A DNA stretch of 64,000 nt from Casuarina equisetifolia (lineage: Eukaryota > Streptophyta > Magnoliopsida > Fagales > Casuarinaceae): NCBI GenBank assembly GCA_028551475.1, contig CM052356.1, positions 32,515,501 to 32,579,500 on the forward strand, read 5' to 3'. The stretch's first letter is position 1. Each line of letters begins with the position of its first letter. Below are positions 50,201 through 63,117 of the stretch, piece after piece. The position numbers and the translations under genes are program-made. The notes under the pieces are model-generated. The model made no database searches. It saw only the letters and a program-made list of their open reading frames with translations, and had not been told where the DNA came from.

Positions 50201-51746
50201 TAACAAAACACTTTTTTTTTTGAAGCATAAGCAGATGCATTTGGATGAGTATGGAAATAGAAGAATTATAGCACACCAAGAGAAAAAAAGGAACGTCTGC
50301 ATGTGCAATGTTATTTGCGAGTCCTTCAGCGATGGCTGTTTTTCCAACACCGCTTTCACCAAGAAGAATGGCGTTATTTTTAGTTCTGCGGCAAAGTATC
50401 TGGATAACTCTATGAAGTTCAGTTTCTCTGCCAATAACAGGATCAATGAACCCTCCACTAGCACGGGCCGTAAGATCCACACAGAATTGTGCTAAAGCAC
50501 TTCTCTCTGATAATTCAATTAAACTTTAAAATATTACTCTCTGTTTCGTTATCAGAAAACAAACGAAACCCGAGATATTCACGGGTTACCTCTCGGCTTT
50601 TCAGAGGATCTCATGAGATTGGTTTTTCTAGAAAATAATTTTTCTCGTGTCCCATGAAATGCCAAAGAGGTGTCTCTATCATCTTTGACAAGCTCCGCTT
50701 GAAGTCTGGAGAGTGCCACCGCAGCCAATTGATTGATATTTGCCCCCAGTCTGAAATTATATTTGATATGGAAGAATTAACATGATGAATTGGCACTACA
50801 TTTCTTCCAGTTCAGATATTATCCGCAAATTAATTAGGGAGCACAATTAGAAGAAATTTACTGCTGAAGCCTTTCTCTAGGAGGAAACACCCAACAACGG
50901 TTATGATTAAGATTCGCTCTAGAGTCTACTTCCAAAAGAGAGGGAGAGATGGAGGGCCTACCTCGTAACGACTCGTGCGGCACTGCCATCATCAAGGGTG
51001 AAAAGTGCTATGGAGATGTGCTCCGGCGCGATGAAATGATGAGACATGGTCTTGGAGTAGAGGAGCGCAGCCTCAAAGACACGCTTTGTGCTAATCGAAA
51101 ATGGAACAGCTGCACTAGTGCTACTACTACTGACACTGATAGGAACATGGTGGTGTTGATGCCAAGTGGCGCGAACGGTATCACGGGCCTTGTGTAGACT
51201 GATGTGCGATCCAAGAAAGCCTTCGTGGAGAGAATGGTAGCGATGTTCCTCCTCGTCCTCAGCGATTAAACCAAGCAAGAGATGCTGGGGAAATACCATA
51301 TCCTTGCCAAGAGCTTTCGCTTCTCTCTGGGAATAGATTACGACCTTGATTGCTCGTTTCGTGAATCGTTCCAAGCCCCCACCACCCGCTGAGACCATGG
51401 AAAAATGCCTCTTCTTCCTCCAACGAGTTGAGCTAATGCTAGTAATATTACTGACAGCGGAGAAAGGCAGAGAGCGAAATGAGAAGCAGACAGGAAGCAC
51501 CTTGTGGTGCTCATGGGCACAAGACTTGAGAAAACCATTAACACTGACACTTCTTGCATTGGAAGGAGGGTGATGATGATGACGAATACTTCTTGCATGG
51601 GGAGGAGGGTGATGATGATGATGATGATGATGGGAAGGTGGAAGAGGGTGATAATGATGATGAGGAGAAAACGGAAGCGGTAGAGAGAAATGATGACGCG
51701 TGTAGGTGAAACCTCTCGGCTGGAAGCAATTTGACGACAATTGCAT
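44256..51746 (-). CDS. CLPD: ClpD / ERD1 chloroplast AAA+ chaperone (right copy)
   Basis: Mirror copy of 22640-30131. Exons on the minus strand from the start: 50962-51746, 50590-50750, 50277-50506, 50060-50168, 49850-49980, 48452-48553, 48086-48367, 47907-48004, 47504-47798, 45511-45744, 45023-45256, 44256-44567. I found no coding difference from the left copy in the exons I compared. It carries the same Clp-N domain, both Walker A motifs, FLNRIDE and the C-terminus ending SDSTSTL. It also carries the full upstream region, so if the assembly is right both copies should be expressed from identical promoters and transcribed toward the palindrome centre. The single length difference (one G/C base) falls in the last intron. 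Confidence 0.93.
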
Positions 51747-52592
51747 TCTACTGCTTCTTCTTCTTCAGATCACAGACGTTCAGAGGAATAGAGTAGACAA
51801 AAGCAAAGGGATTGCGGGGGTGGGGCTTCATATAAAATCTTTTCTTGTTCCTTGTTTTTTCTGCTTGGACTTCGGACTCCGGACACGAAAGGTATGGAGT
51901 AGAGGAGGAGGACACGGCAATCAAAAGGACCCAGAAAGCCCACTGCGAAAGCCACTTTATTTGCTTGTGCGCTTAGGAAAGGTTCTGTTTGCTTCCAAGT
52001 TGCAAACTGGGAACTTCCTTTTCTCGTTGGTGAGAACTCTCCATTCCTCGAGCGAGAGTTTGACCGGCCTGTTGGACTATTTGCAATAGTCCTTACTAAA
52101 GTAGGCTTATATCAATGGAAATTACAGAGTTATTAAACTTGTTTTTGAATCAATGTTTTTTGTAGTCCATTCAGTTGAGACATTTTAGATTCTTAATTGT
52201 TAAATATGAGATTAACTAGTGTGGGCCGGTGTTTACCATATAAAATTGTGATGAAAAGAACTATATGGGCAACACATTTAGTAAATGGCGAAATCCCTCA
52301 TTTAGCTCTCAATATATACATTGATAATCCGTATTTTGTGAAGATCCTACATTATTGATAAATTGGGAAGTGTTTATGGTTTAAACTAATGCAAGGGGCA
52401 AAATTGGAATACCAAATTTTGGCCTTCTCAGACATGTTACACACCTTTCACGCTTTGTTTAATAACACGCACACCATAAAGAAATAGGAGAGGAGAAACT
52501 AAGAAAAAACACATTCATGTTTTTGCCTCTAACCACTTGCTAGATCTTTAGCGAACTAAAGCTACCTCATCAAGCTAATGATTTAGGAGAGT
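51747..52592 (-). promoter_or_regulatory. Upstream region and probable core promoter of ClpD (right copy)
   Basis: Mirror of 21794-22639, with the TATA-like motif at about 51830-51837. No gene is seen. Confidence 0.45.
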
Positions 52593-52939
52593 TGTTATGA
52601 AAAGAACTAGCATATACCCATTGCACTATATTTGGATAGTTGTATATATGTTGATTAATGTAGTTATTTAGTCACATTAGGTTTTCCATATTAGATTCGT
52701 GTAACCTTGTATATAATGACATGTTATTGTACAACTTTACTCACTGCAATACAATTGAGAATTTCCTCTACTTGCCGGCTGTATTACTTTGTGATAAGAG
52801 TAATAAAAGAGAAGATTCTAGTCATTAGCAACTAAGAATGGAGCCAAAACCAAGTACGTTTCAAGCTAAGTTTCGTGTCCTAAGATAAGCTACTTGATCA
52901 TGGCGCTTGTGAGCTTGTTTTAGCTTGATTTTTCCAACA
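52593..52939 (+). mobile_element. LTR remnant of a second retroelement (right-arm copy)
   Basis: Mirror of 21447-21793. It starts TGTTATGAAAAG after a purine-rich tract and ends TTCCAACA. Confidence 0.5.
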
Positions 52940-52994
52940 CACCTTCTCGTAAGCCAACTCCATTGTTTCTTTGACTATGCCAGCGCTTATGTCA

Positions 52995-53836
52995 TGCGAG
53001 TTAAAAAAGAAGCTCCTCAAGCGTCTTTAAACTCTGAGAAGTATGCAAGATAGCACACCAACACTTAAACAATGCTCATTGTAGTTCAACAAATGGGAAA
53101 CATGCAAGAAACTCAGATGGCTTGTGCAGACCATGGACATGTTAGACATGCAAATCATTAGTTGTACCATGGAGTTCCACTTGTTGTAATCAAGACTGTT
53201 GTACCATGGAGTTCCATTTGTTGTAATCAAGACTGTTGTACCAACAACTATGTTGTCTCCATCAGATAGAGAAATGGTAGAACCATGGAAGACACAAGTC
53301 ATAGTAGCTAGAACATGTGACTATCTTGCTCCTCAACGTGTTGATGTGCCTTAACAGCATCAAACACATGTTATTCTCGTAAAGACACATAGAGTTCACT
53401 AGTCTCAACATGACTTTGGGAAGCACCCAACAAACAACACAATGTGTTGCTACACTATTGGGACAGGTAGATCAGCATTTGTCAATTACAAGTGTGGAAC
53501 TAGTAAGCTGGATGACTCCTCGTATGAACTTAAAGACCATACAACACAGATGTCAAGCCTCGATCATTAGGTTATGTATCCTAGAAGTCCTAGCGTAAAG
53601 CAAGGAGAAAAGTGCAAGAAAGCTAAGGAAAATCTAAAGTAGGATATGCCTTTTGCTTTTCTTTAAGGTCAATATGTAAACTTCCATGTAGTTGTATGGG
53701 AGTAATAAGCAAGTTGAAATCACCTATAAAAGGGTGTGGCTTGCCTATGAGAAAAACAAGCCTCTAGTCTCTGTAATCATATGCAAATCAATCATACATC
53801 AACTTATGCATTTTGGCCAAACTCTATTTTTCTTCT
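52995..53836 (+). repeat. 5' LTR of the right-arm Copia element
   Basis: Mirror of 20550-21391. The inner edge is fixed by the primer-binding site that follows; the outer edge is approximate. Confidence 0.8.
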
Positions 53837-54821
53837 TAGTATCGAAGCCAGGTTTCGATCCCACACCACACCATACCTAACCCCATTACTCACTATCATC
53901 ATGTCATTATTTATCACAGCTGCACTCTACCTTTTCCCTACCACTGTCAATGTCAATAACTTTGATACTATAAAACTCACTGAAGGTAACTACCTTCCAT
54001 GGATGACACAGATCAAATCACTCAACCAAACTCAAAAACTCATTGGATTCATCACTAGAGATCTCCATGTCCTCTAGCTGTTCACTCAATTGAAGGAAAG
54101 GATGAATTAAATCCTACCTACGATGCATGGATGCAAAGTGATGCATTGGTAAAATCCTAGATTATTAGCACACTCTCCGAATGAGCCTTGGCCACATATT
54201 TAAGCTTGAATCATCTGCTCAAGCATGGAATGCTCTGGCTAATCACTTCACACAGTGAACTAAAACTCATGAATTTGATCTACTTTCACAGCTACATAAC
54301 TTCCATAAAGAAAGGAGGAATCTCCCTATCTTCTTGGCTGACTTCAAAAGCATGTTGAATCAACTAAGCTTAATTAGGAAGCCCTTTTCAAATCCCTCCA
54401 AGACATTTTGTCTCCTTGAAAGCCTTGGTTAAGAATATGAGGCTTTCAAAACAACAATATTTCAACCATCAATTCCTCAATTTAGTGTAGTGGTATCTCA
54501 ATTACAAGCCTTTAAGTCCTTCTTAAACAAGTACTCAACTCATCCTGGTATCACCCCTAATGAAAACATGGTCTTTTCTACTTAACGAAACAACTGTGGA
54601 GGTCGCAATACTTCACAAGAAAGGTTCTTTCCATCTTTCACCTTATAAGGATGAGAGTTCACTCCTTTAACTTTGAACCTTCACACTCCAAACAAACCCA
54701 ACCCTTGAAACTCAACTGAAAAATTAGGTAACCCTTTTACTATTGATAATCAACCTCTAACTTCATGTCAAATTTGTGGCAAAAGATGACACATAGCTCT
54801 GGAATGTTGGAGAAGGTCTAA

Positions 54822-56174
54822 TGATAACTCTATTTTTATAGAGTTATTTTATCTAATTTAAGTAATAAATTATCTAATGCTTGTGAGAAAATATTTAAAT
54901 TCATCTTTGTTTACTTAAATTTATCTTGTTTATGTAGCATAAGAAGGCATGAAGAAAAAGTACAAGCATGAAGAACCTGATACTTATTATGTGGCAAAAG
55001 ATGGTCAAAATATCAAAGTCAAGAAAATCAAGATGGGCTTGGGCTTTGGGATGATTGTTATTAGATTTTTATTGTTATTGGGTTTTCTAAATAATTAGAA
55101 AACCTAGTCATATTAAGAGTTCAAAGCCTAATTAATATAAAAGTCCAAAACCCAATTGTCTTGGGAGTCCAAAACCCAATTCTATTGGGATAAGGAGATA
55201 ATTCTAGACCCTAGTCCCTATATAAAGAAGGAGCATTGCACAAGAAGAAGAGGAAAAGAGAGAAAGAAAAGAAGGTGCCACTGAAACCAAGGAAGAAAGA
55301 GAAAATTAAGAAGAAAATCAAGGAAGAATTCTTGAAAAGAAGACAGTGTGGTGACAACTTTCTTGTTTTTCTTTGTTTAAGATGTTTTCCTTAATTTCTA
55401 CCATTGTTTTGGTTTATTATTTCATTATGTTCTAAATTCCTTTTGTTAGAGTGATGATGTAGCCTAACTATGATGATGTGAATCCTATAAGTTTTTATGT
55501 TTTGCAAGATATTTTATTTGTGTGAGTTATATATTATTATGTTTAATGCTTTTAAATGATTGGTCACCACTTAAATGATTTGATGTACATATTTGAGACT
55601 GAAAGATAATAATATGCAATTATTTTTTATAATATATAATCATGAATTAAATATGGATAGACATATACCATGTTATTTGTGTGGATTTTGGTGATAAGAT
55701 GATTAAAAGATTTATTGTAAACCAGGAATGTTCATAGATCTTAATACATTTTATTTATTTAAATTCACATAGAGATATAGTAAATTAATAAATGAAGTAG
55801 GTTTGCTACACCTAGACATTGAATAGTGAATAAATTAAGAAATTCCACCATCACATAGGTATTGTCAATCTTCCAGGCATAAATTATGGAAATTCATATC
55901 TAGAAGTTATAGTGAAATCGAATGCTCTAACATGTTTCTCATATTGATATTTCTTACTTGGATTTAATTTCAATTAGTCTTGAATTTTGTTTTGAAAATT
56001 TTAAATTGTATTTCATCATCAACTTCCTTTTGATTTGCTAGATAAATTTTAAGATTAGTTCATTGTTGGTACTTAATTAGTCTAGTATTCACCAATTTTC
56101 GTAGGACGATACACTTTCTTATCATTATATTACTTGTTCGACATGTTCACTTGCATTTAGAATTTCACCGAACA
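54822..56174 (+). mobile_element. Solo LTR nested in the Copia element (right-arm copy)
   Basis: 1,353 bp, TG to CA, flanked by TCTAA at 54817-54821 and 56175-56179. Same insertion as 18212-19564. Confidence 0.85.
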
Positions 56175-59100
56175 TCTAATCATTCATTCCAAACAACTAA
56201 GATCCCTAAGGCCTGACTGCCCTCCAAGTGATCGAAAACCCAAGTACTGACCAGGTTGTTAACTCATGTGCCTCCTCCCAGATCACTAAGTTTGTAGGTA
56301 ATCTTAAAAACTCTTGCCCTTACTATGGTTTGGATAGTATCTTAGTCAAGAATGGTATATCATTGCCAATCTCTCACACTCGTTCAACCACCATTGGAAA
56401 TGGGAAAATCGAGCCAAAATCAGTATTAGTCTTTCCACACATAACACGAAATCTTTTGTCTATCTCCAAATTGACCGATGATATCCCATGCATGGTTATT
56501 TTTTACCGTTATTCTTTTGCTGTTAAGGACTTGATCACTCAGGAAATCGTGCTTTAAGGACATAGACAAAGGATCTATACATGTTGCCCATGGAAAACAC
56601 TCAAGCCCTCTTCTCTATATACCAACAGAGAACAGACGGTGGCACGTGGCATAAAAGATTATGTCACTCAAATTTACAGCTTTTAAAATTCCTTTAAATC
56701 GCAAATTGATAGAAGTTCATAGTGACATTCCTTCTATCTACACTATTTGCACACTCAGCAAAAGTCATGCTTTACCCCTTTCACCCTCAACTCATCTATC
56801 AAATACACCTCTGGAGAAAATACATAGCAATCTTTGGGGACCCTCCTCAACTCCTTTCTATCAAGGCTTCTTTTATTATGTTGTATTGGTCGATGATTGT
56901 ACTCATTTTACTTGGTTTTACCCAATAAAGAAAAGGTCTAACTTTTGTGGAATTTCTAAGACATTTCATGTCATGGCTGAAAAACAACTCAATGCAAAAA
57001 TTAAAATTTTATAATCTGACAATGGAGGTGAGTATACTAGCAATGAACTTAACTTTTACTTGAAATGTCACGGGATACTTTAACAATTGTCATGTCCTTA
57101 CACACCACAACAAAATAGAATTGTTGAGTGAAAGCATTGACATATAATTGAATTGGAAAGATCAATGCTTCTTCAAGCTTTTGCACCTAAAAAATTTTGG
57201 GTGGGTGCCTTTTCTACATCAATCTACTTGATTAATTGTTTGCCTTCAACTACTCTTGAAAAGGGGAAAAGTCCTTATGAGCTTTTATATCATCGAGCAC
57301 CGAACTATGGAACATTGAGGGTGTTTGGAACCTAATGTTTTCCTTGCCTTTGAACCACCCTCATGGACAAGCTATCAATAAAATACCTTGTGTTTTCTTA
57401 GGATATAATGCCAAGCACAAGGGCTACAAGTGCTACCATTGTGAGATAGGTAAACTTTTTATTTCACGTCATGTAATATTTAATGAAGAAACTTTTCCTT
57501 TCTTGAATGATCATCCTCCCATAAAAGAATGTGAAAATTTCCACCAAAACTCCATCACCTCGAGAGAACAACCTTGTATTGTACCATCATGTGTTGAGAA
57601 TCAACATGTGTGCGACTTGCAGTCATGTCACCAATCTCATTATCCTCATCCATTAGCTATATCCAAGTCAATAACCACCACAAATCCTCCATCATCTTAC
57701 CATATAGATCCAACGACTATCTCTCCTCCTCACACTAATAGGACCCTTGCATCAACACTCCCACTCATAGAAACACCTTATTTTTCCACTCCTATTAACC
57801 AAGACAGAGATATCACATGTACCATTGAAGATACCCATTTTCCTCACCATGACGTAAACCCATTAATTTGCTAGTATTTGCATGTACCACCCAATACATG
57901 TCTCTCTCCTCATGACATGGAACCTTCCTTGCCTAGCATTTCTGTCACTCCAAACCACACTTGTCCAACACCTAACAACACAGCCCCACCAACTGTATTG
58001 CATTTCTTATGTGACATTGAAACTACATCACCCAACCATGTGGAAATCATGTACAACAATCCCTCCGAGGTTTCTATATCACTTTTACCCACCAACTTGT
58101 CAAACCCACCTTCCATTCCTGTACACAATACTCCTTCAGAAAAGCCATTCATTGGGAAGACTCATTCCATGGCAACAAGAAGCATGTAGGGCATTCACTA
58201 ACCAAATCCAAAATATGCTCTGTTCCATCCACCTTCCATTCCTTTAGTCCCTACTAATATTCACAGTGGTCTTAAGCACCAAAGTTAGAGAGATGTTATG
58301 TTAGCTAAAATGAATGCATTAACCCATAACGGTACATGGGAACTTGTCCCTCGTGAACTTACTATGAATATAGTGGGGGTGAAAATGGGTTTTTAAACCC
58401 AAGTTGAGCCCCAATGCCACACTATAACGGCTCAAAGCTAGATTAGTAGCCTTTGGTTACCACCAAGAGCTTGGGGTGGATTATTTGGAAACCTACAATC
58501 CAGTTATCTGTCCCAGTACTGTGTGCATGATACTCACACTAGTTGCTATTCAAGATTGGCATTTACGCCAATTTGACATAGACAATGCCTTTTTGCATGG
58601 TAAGCTCTTAGAACCCATGTTCATGGAACAACCACCGGGTTTCCACAGCTCTCACTTCCCTTAATATGTTTCTTCACACAAGAAGGCTCTTTACGACCTT
58701 AAGCAAGGACCACAAGTGTGGTTTGACAAATTATGTTCCTTCCTACTTGACAGAGGGTTCAACTGCTCTCCATATGATCATTCATTGTTTGTTTATAGTC
58801 ATGGTAAGAATTAGGTATGGGTCCTCATCTATGTAGATGATTTGATCGTGACAGGGAGTAGCCCTCTATTGCTTGACTATTTTGCTACAGCTCTCCATGC
58901 AAAGTTCCCAATCAAAGATCTAGTGAAGTTGCACTTTTCCTTGGTGTTCTAGTACATTACAACCATGAAGGCTTGTTCATCTCACAGGAACAATATGCCT
59001 TAGACATTTTGCACATAGCAAATATGAGTTTCTACAAGCCCCTGGCAACACCAATTGCTTTCATGCCTTCTCAGATGTTGGATGGAGATACACCTCTCTC

Positions 59101-59783
59101 AAATCCAACTCAGTTTCATTCCATCCTAGATGCACTCCAATATATTACATTCACTAATTCAGATCTTTCATATGTTGTCAACTGACTATGTCAAGAAATG
59201 GCAAGATCGACTACCTTGGACTTCTTTGAACTTAAACATGTTTTGAGGTATTTGCATGGGACTTGCTCTTTTAAACTCCAGATTTACGTAAATAGCTTAG
59301 TGAACCTTTATGGGTTCATGAACTTCGACTATGCTGGTTGCCCATAAAGTAGATGCTCAACGACAGGATATTTTCTCTTTATTAAAGCAAACCTTGTTTC
59401 TTGAGCTCCAAGACACAACATTTGGTGTCAAAGTCTTCTACCCAAGTTGAATACCGTTCACTAGCCTTTAGCATTACTGAAGGAGTATGGATACTCCACT
59501 TGCTAAAGCATCTTGGTGTTGGAATGTTCAACCCTATCACGCTTTACTATGATAACATATCTTTGTTGCACTTGACCACAAAGCCTATATTTCACAACTG
59601 CTTAAAACACTTCAAGATAGATTACCACTTCGTGCGAGAAAAGGTTGTACAAGGGACACTAATCACGGAGCATGTACCATCTTGCAAATAACTTACCAAA
59701 GCCCTTACCAAGCCTCTGTCAAAAGAAGCCTTCGAATCTTCAAGAAGCAACTTTTGCATTACCACACTGAATTTGAGGGAGCA

Positions 59784-60581
59784 TGAAAAAAAAGCTCCTT
59801 ATACATCTTTAAACTCTAAGAAACATGTAGGACAATACACCAACACTTAAACAATGCTCACTGCAATTCAACAAGTGGGAAACATACAAGCAACTCAGAT
59901 GGCTCATGCAAATTGTGGACCCGTTAGACATGTAGATCATTGGTTGTACCATGGAGTTCCACCTAGTGTAATTGGCATTGTTGCACCAGTAACTATGTTG
60001 TCTCCATCATATAGAGAAATGGTAGAACCATGGAAGACACAAGTCATAATAGCTAGAACACGTGACTACCTTGCTCCTCAATGTGTTGACGTGCCTCAGC
60101 AACGTCAAGCACATGTTGTTCCCATAAAGACACATAGAGCTCACTGGTCTCAACATGACTTTAGGAAGCACCCAGTAAACAACACAACATGTTGCTACAC
60201 TATTGGGATAGTTAGATCAGCATTTGTTAATTACAAGTGTGGAACTAATGAGCTAGATGACTCCTTGTATGAACTTGAAGACCATATAGCACAAATGTCA
60301 AGCCTCGATTAGCAAGTTATGTACCTTGGAAGTCCTAGAATAAAGCAAGGAGAAAGCTGCAAGAAAGCTAAGGAAAATCTAGAGCGGGATACGCCTTTTG
60401 CTTTTCTTTAAGGTCAATATGTAAACTTCCATGTAGTTGTATAGGAGTAATAAGCAGGTTGAAATCACCTATAAAAAGGTTTGGTTTGCCTATGAGAAAA
60501 AAAAGCCTCTAGTTTTTGTAATCACATATAAATCAATTATACATTAACTTCCGCATTTTGGCTAAACTCTATTTTTCTTCT
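59784..60581 (+). repeat. 3' LTR of the right-arm Copia element
   Basis: Mirror of 13805-14602, preceded by the purine-rich TTTGAGGGAGCA. Confidence 0.8.
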
Positions 60582-62050
60582 CGAGCTCCTCTGTCATCCT
60601 TGTTAGCCTTTGCTCCATCTTTTCCCAAACGAAAATAAATATGCAATTGTGCGAAGAAAATATTTTTCTTTTGAAGAATCCAAATATGTTATTGAAAAGA
60701 AATATGCTTCCTACAGTAAAATTAAGAAAGGCTAAAAGCTAGAATCCAAACTAAATTGTAGTGTTCATTGTTGGTAGTTAAGTGTCTTAAATCATTATGT
60801 GCCATCCATCTTTCTTTTGGCACCTTCTGGCCAAGCATACTCTATTATAATGTAATTACTTTCATGAAAATCCTTACTCGAAACAAAAAGACGCCCAACC
60901 CTAAAGAACAGTTAAGGCAACAGTACATGAAGATCATGAACCAACCTAAAAAGGCAACAAATAAATAAATACATAGGAGAAATTGTTGAGGGCACATACA
61001 TCTCCATATCCTTTTCCTCTTTAAACAGTACATGAAGATCATGAACCAAAAAACACCCTTTGGTAAAATTTCTCTTTTCACTACGTTGACAATTGATTAA
61101 CTGCTTCCTTTTGAACTCTTGCTAACAATTACCACCGACCTCAACGTTGAAGAGCCGTAAAGGAGCTTCTTTTCATTCTCCTTTAAGACATTATTGTCCT
61201 CTTGTATGTGGGTTTCGAGGACAAAATAATTTTTTAATATGATATACTAAAATTGAAATAAATAAAATTATATTCTAATCAATAATTTAAGTATAGAGTC
61301 TCTTCAATAATTTAAGTGTCAATCCTTGAATTAGCTTTTAGGTTAAATACAAAACTTTCTATTTTAAAATATCTTAATATTTCTTAACATAGTATCAAAA
61401 TTTAAGTTTTTTTGACCCAATATTCATGCCAAATTTCTTATTATAAGCCTACCATTTGGTTCCATTGATGGCCAATATAAAATCCTATTTTACGTACATG
61501 CTGACATAAACATTACACATAAAAAGAATTCAACTTTAAGGCATATGAGAGATTACAAAATGTAAGCTCATTTCTAGTTTTGATATTATATTAAAGTGTG
61601 AGAATCATCACATAACCTTAAAGCAATAGGTAGCATAACTTATAATGCCAATGACCCATCTTCTCAATAAATAAAAGACACTTTAATATAATCTTGTGGT
61701 CGGAAAACACAAGGAGGTGAACAACGGTTGCCAAAAAAAACCCTATTTGATTTCAAAGATGAATTTCCCAATTCAATACATCTGTATATAATTTTTACAT
61801 AAAACAAATCAATCAAAACCTAGAAAGAAAAATACAATTAATTACAATTAGATACGTGCAAATTATGCAATAATCCGTGAAGATTTTCAATCCTCCAGAG
61901 GGTAGGGTTTTGCAAGAGGAACGGAGAAGGATCGGTTCCCATCGCAAGTTGAGAGCGCGTGTCGTGGGTCGATTTGCTAGTCGCTGCCGCGCCGATAGGG
62001 CTGACATGGCACGCGCATGGGCAACACAAAGGTTTCCGCTCGATGGGTGT
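60582..62050. other. Intergenic region downstream of TDP1 (right copy)
   Basis: Mirror of 12336-13804, including the 26-bp direct repeat. A single base differs at 61991 (partner of 12395). No gene is seen. Confidence 0.6.
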
Positions 62051-63117
62051 TCAGCAACTCTGTGATGAGTCAACCTGACTCCATAACATGTCTGCATAAG
62101 CCTTTTCCTCTTCCTTCTCTTTCGCAACATAATTAGTTGCCTCGATTGCTTCCTCTTCTTCATCTGGCATCTCTTCCGTCATCCCTTCTGTAGCAGCTAC
62201 TTCTACATATTTTTCACTTTCTCGCCCGGTGAGTTCAGCTAACGCCTCCCTCATAGCCTGCCCTGTTGCCGGCCGATCTCTAGGCCCATATTTTGGAGCA
62301 GGCACAACAAAAGGCATAGCAATATCATCTAAGTTTGAACAAATTTCGTCAGTGCCACCCTTTCTCTCCGACGGGGGAAAGATGAATATAATCCCTAGTT
62401 CATAGTTGCATATGCGAAGCCTACCCCCAAACGGAGAGTTGCCTCTCCCAAATCCATTATGCCGACTACCAAATGGATGGGAAATTGGTCGTCCCCAAGC
62501 AGCTGCGCTGAAATTATGTGACCCACAGTAAACCCAGCCAACGGAAACTGCATCAATCTTAGACACGAAACGTCTCCGCGCCACCTGCATAAACAAGATT
62601 ATCGTTTCATGTCTCATTCAGACGTGGGCAAGCATTAGGTGACCACGATTTTGGGGGCAGACACAACACAGGACACGAATTGTATTTTCATCCATGCTCT
62701 AATATTTTCTGTTAGAGGTTAAACAGAAGATTTAGATATACTAGCTTCTTTTAACACAGTGAAAAACTCAAGCCTGTATGACCCTTTTTCCTAATTAACA
62801 CTGAAAGCTCTAAGATTACCCTCCCAAAGCGTCAACTTTCATCATAAGTCCATTTCAAAATATTAAAATGAAAAAAAAAAAAAGAAAAGGGCCATAACCT
62901 CTAAAGTAATCTTTCCTCTGGGAATTTTTCGCTTCATCACATCGTTTTGTGGTGACTAAACAAACTCCTTGAGATTATTCATGCAACAACAACTTAATTC
63001 ATTTGCAAAACGAAAATATATTGTTACCTTGACATGCATTGGATGCCCTACCCTATTGTAGGGATGAGGAATGGCATCATAAAGTATGTCGACAGTCCTC
63101 AATCTTTGCCACGTTTT
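62051..63117 (-). CDS. TDP1: TDP1-like gene, last two exons (right copy, continues past the window)
   Basis: Exons 63028-63117 and 62051-62584 on the minus strand encode the second catalytic motif (HVK, then GSHNFSAAAWG) and the acidic C-terminus, as in the left copy. The preceding exon would start just past position 64000. Whether this copy is complete, like the left one, or truncated at the arm end cannot be seen. From 63118 to 64000 only intron sequence is present. Confidence 0.88.

Larger units (their letters stand above)
52995..60581 (+). mobile_element. Broken Ty1/Copia LTR retrotransposon (right-arm copy)
   Basis: Mirror of 13805-21391, on the plus strand. Parts: 5' LTR about 52995-53836; initiator tRNA-Met primer site 53837-53861; gag about 53870-54816; nested solo LTR 54822-56174; protease and GAG-pre-integrase about 56180-56690; integrase about 56690-57440; reverse transcriptase about 58380-59190 with a YVDD box at 58831-58842; RNase H about 59401-59691; 3' LTR about 59784-60581. 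It is broken to essentially the same degree as the left copy, with about a dozen or more disruptions. It came to lie here by the arm duplication, not by a second insertion, since flanks and nested insertion are the same. Confidence 0.9.
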
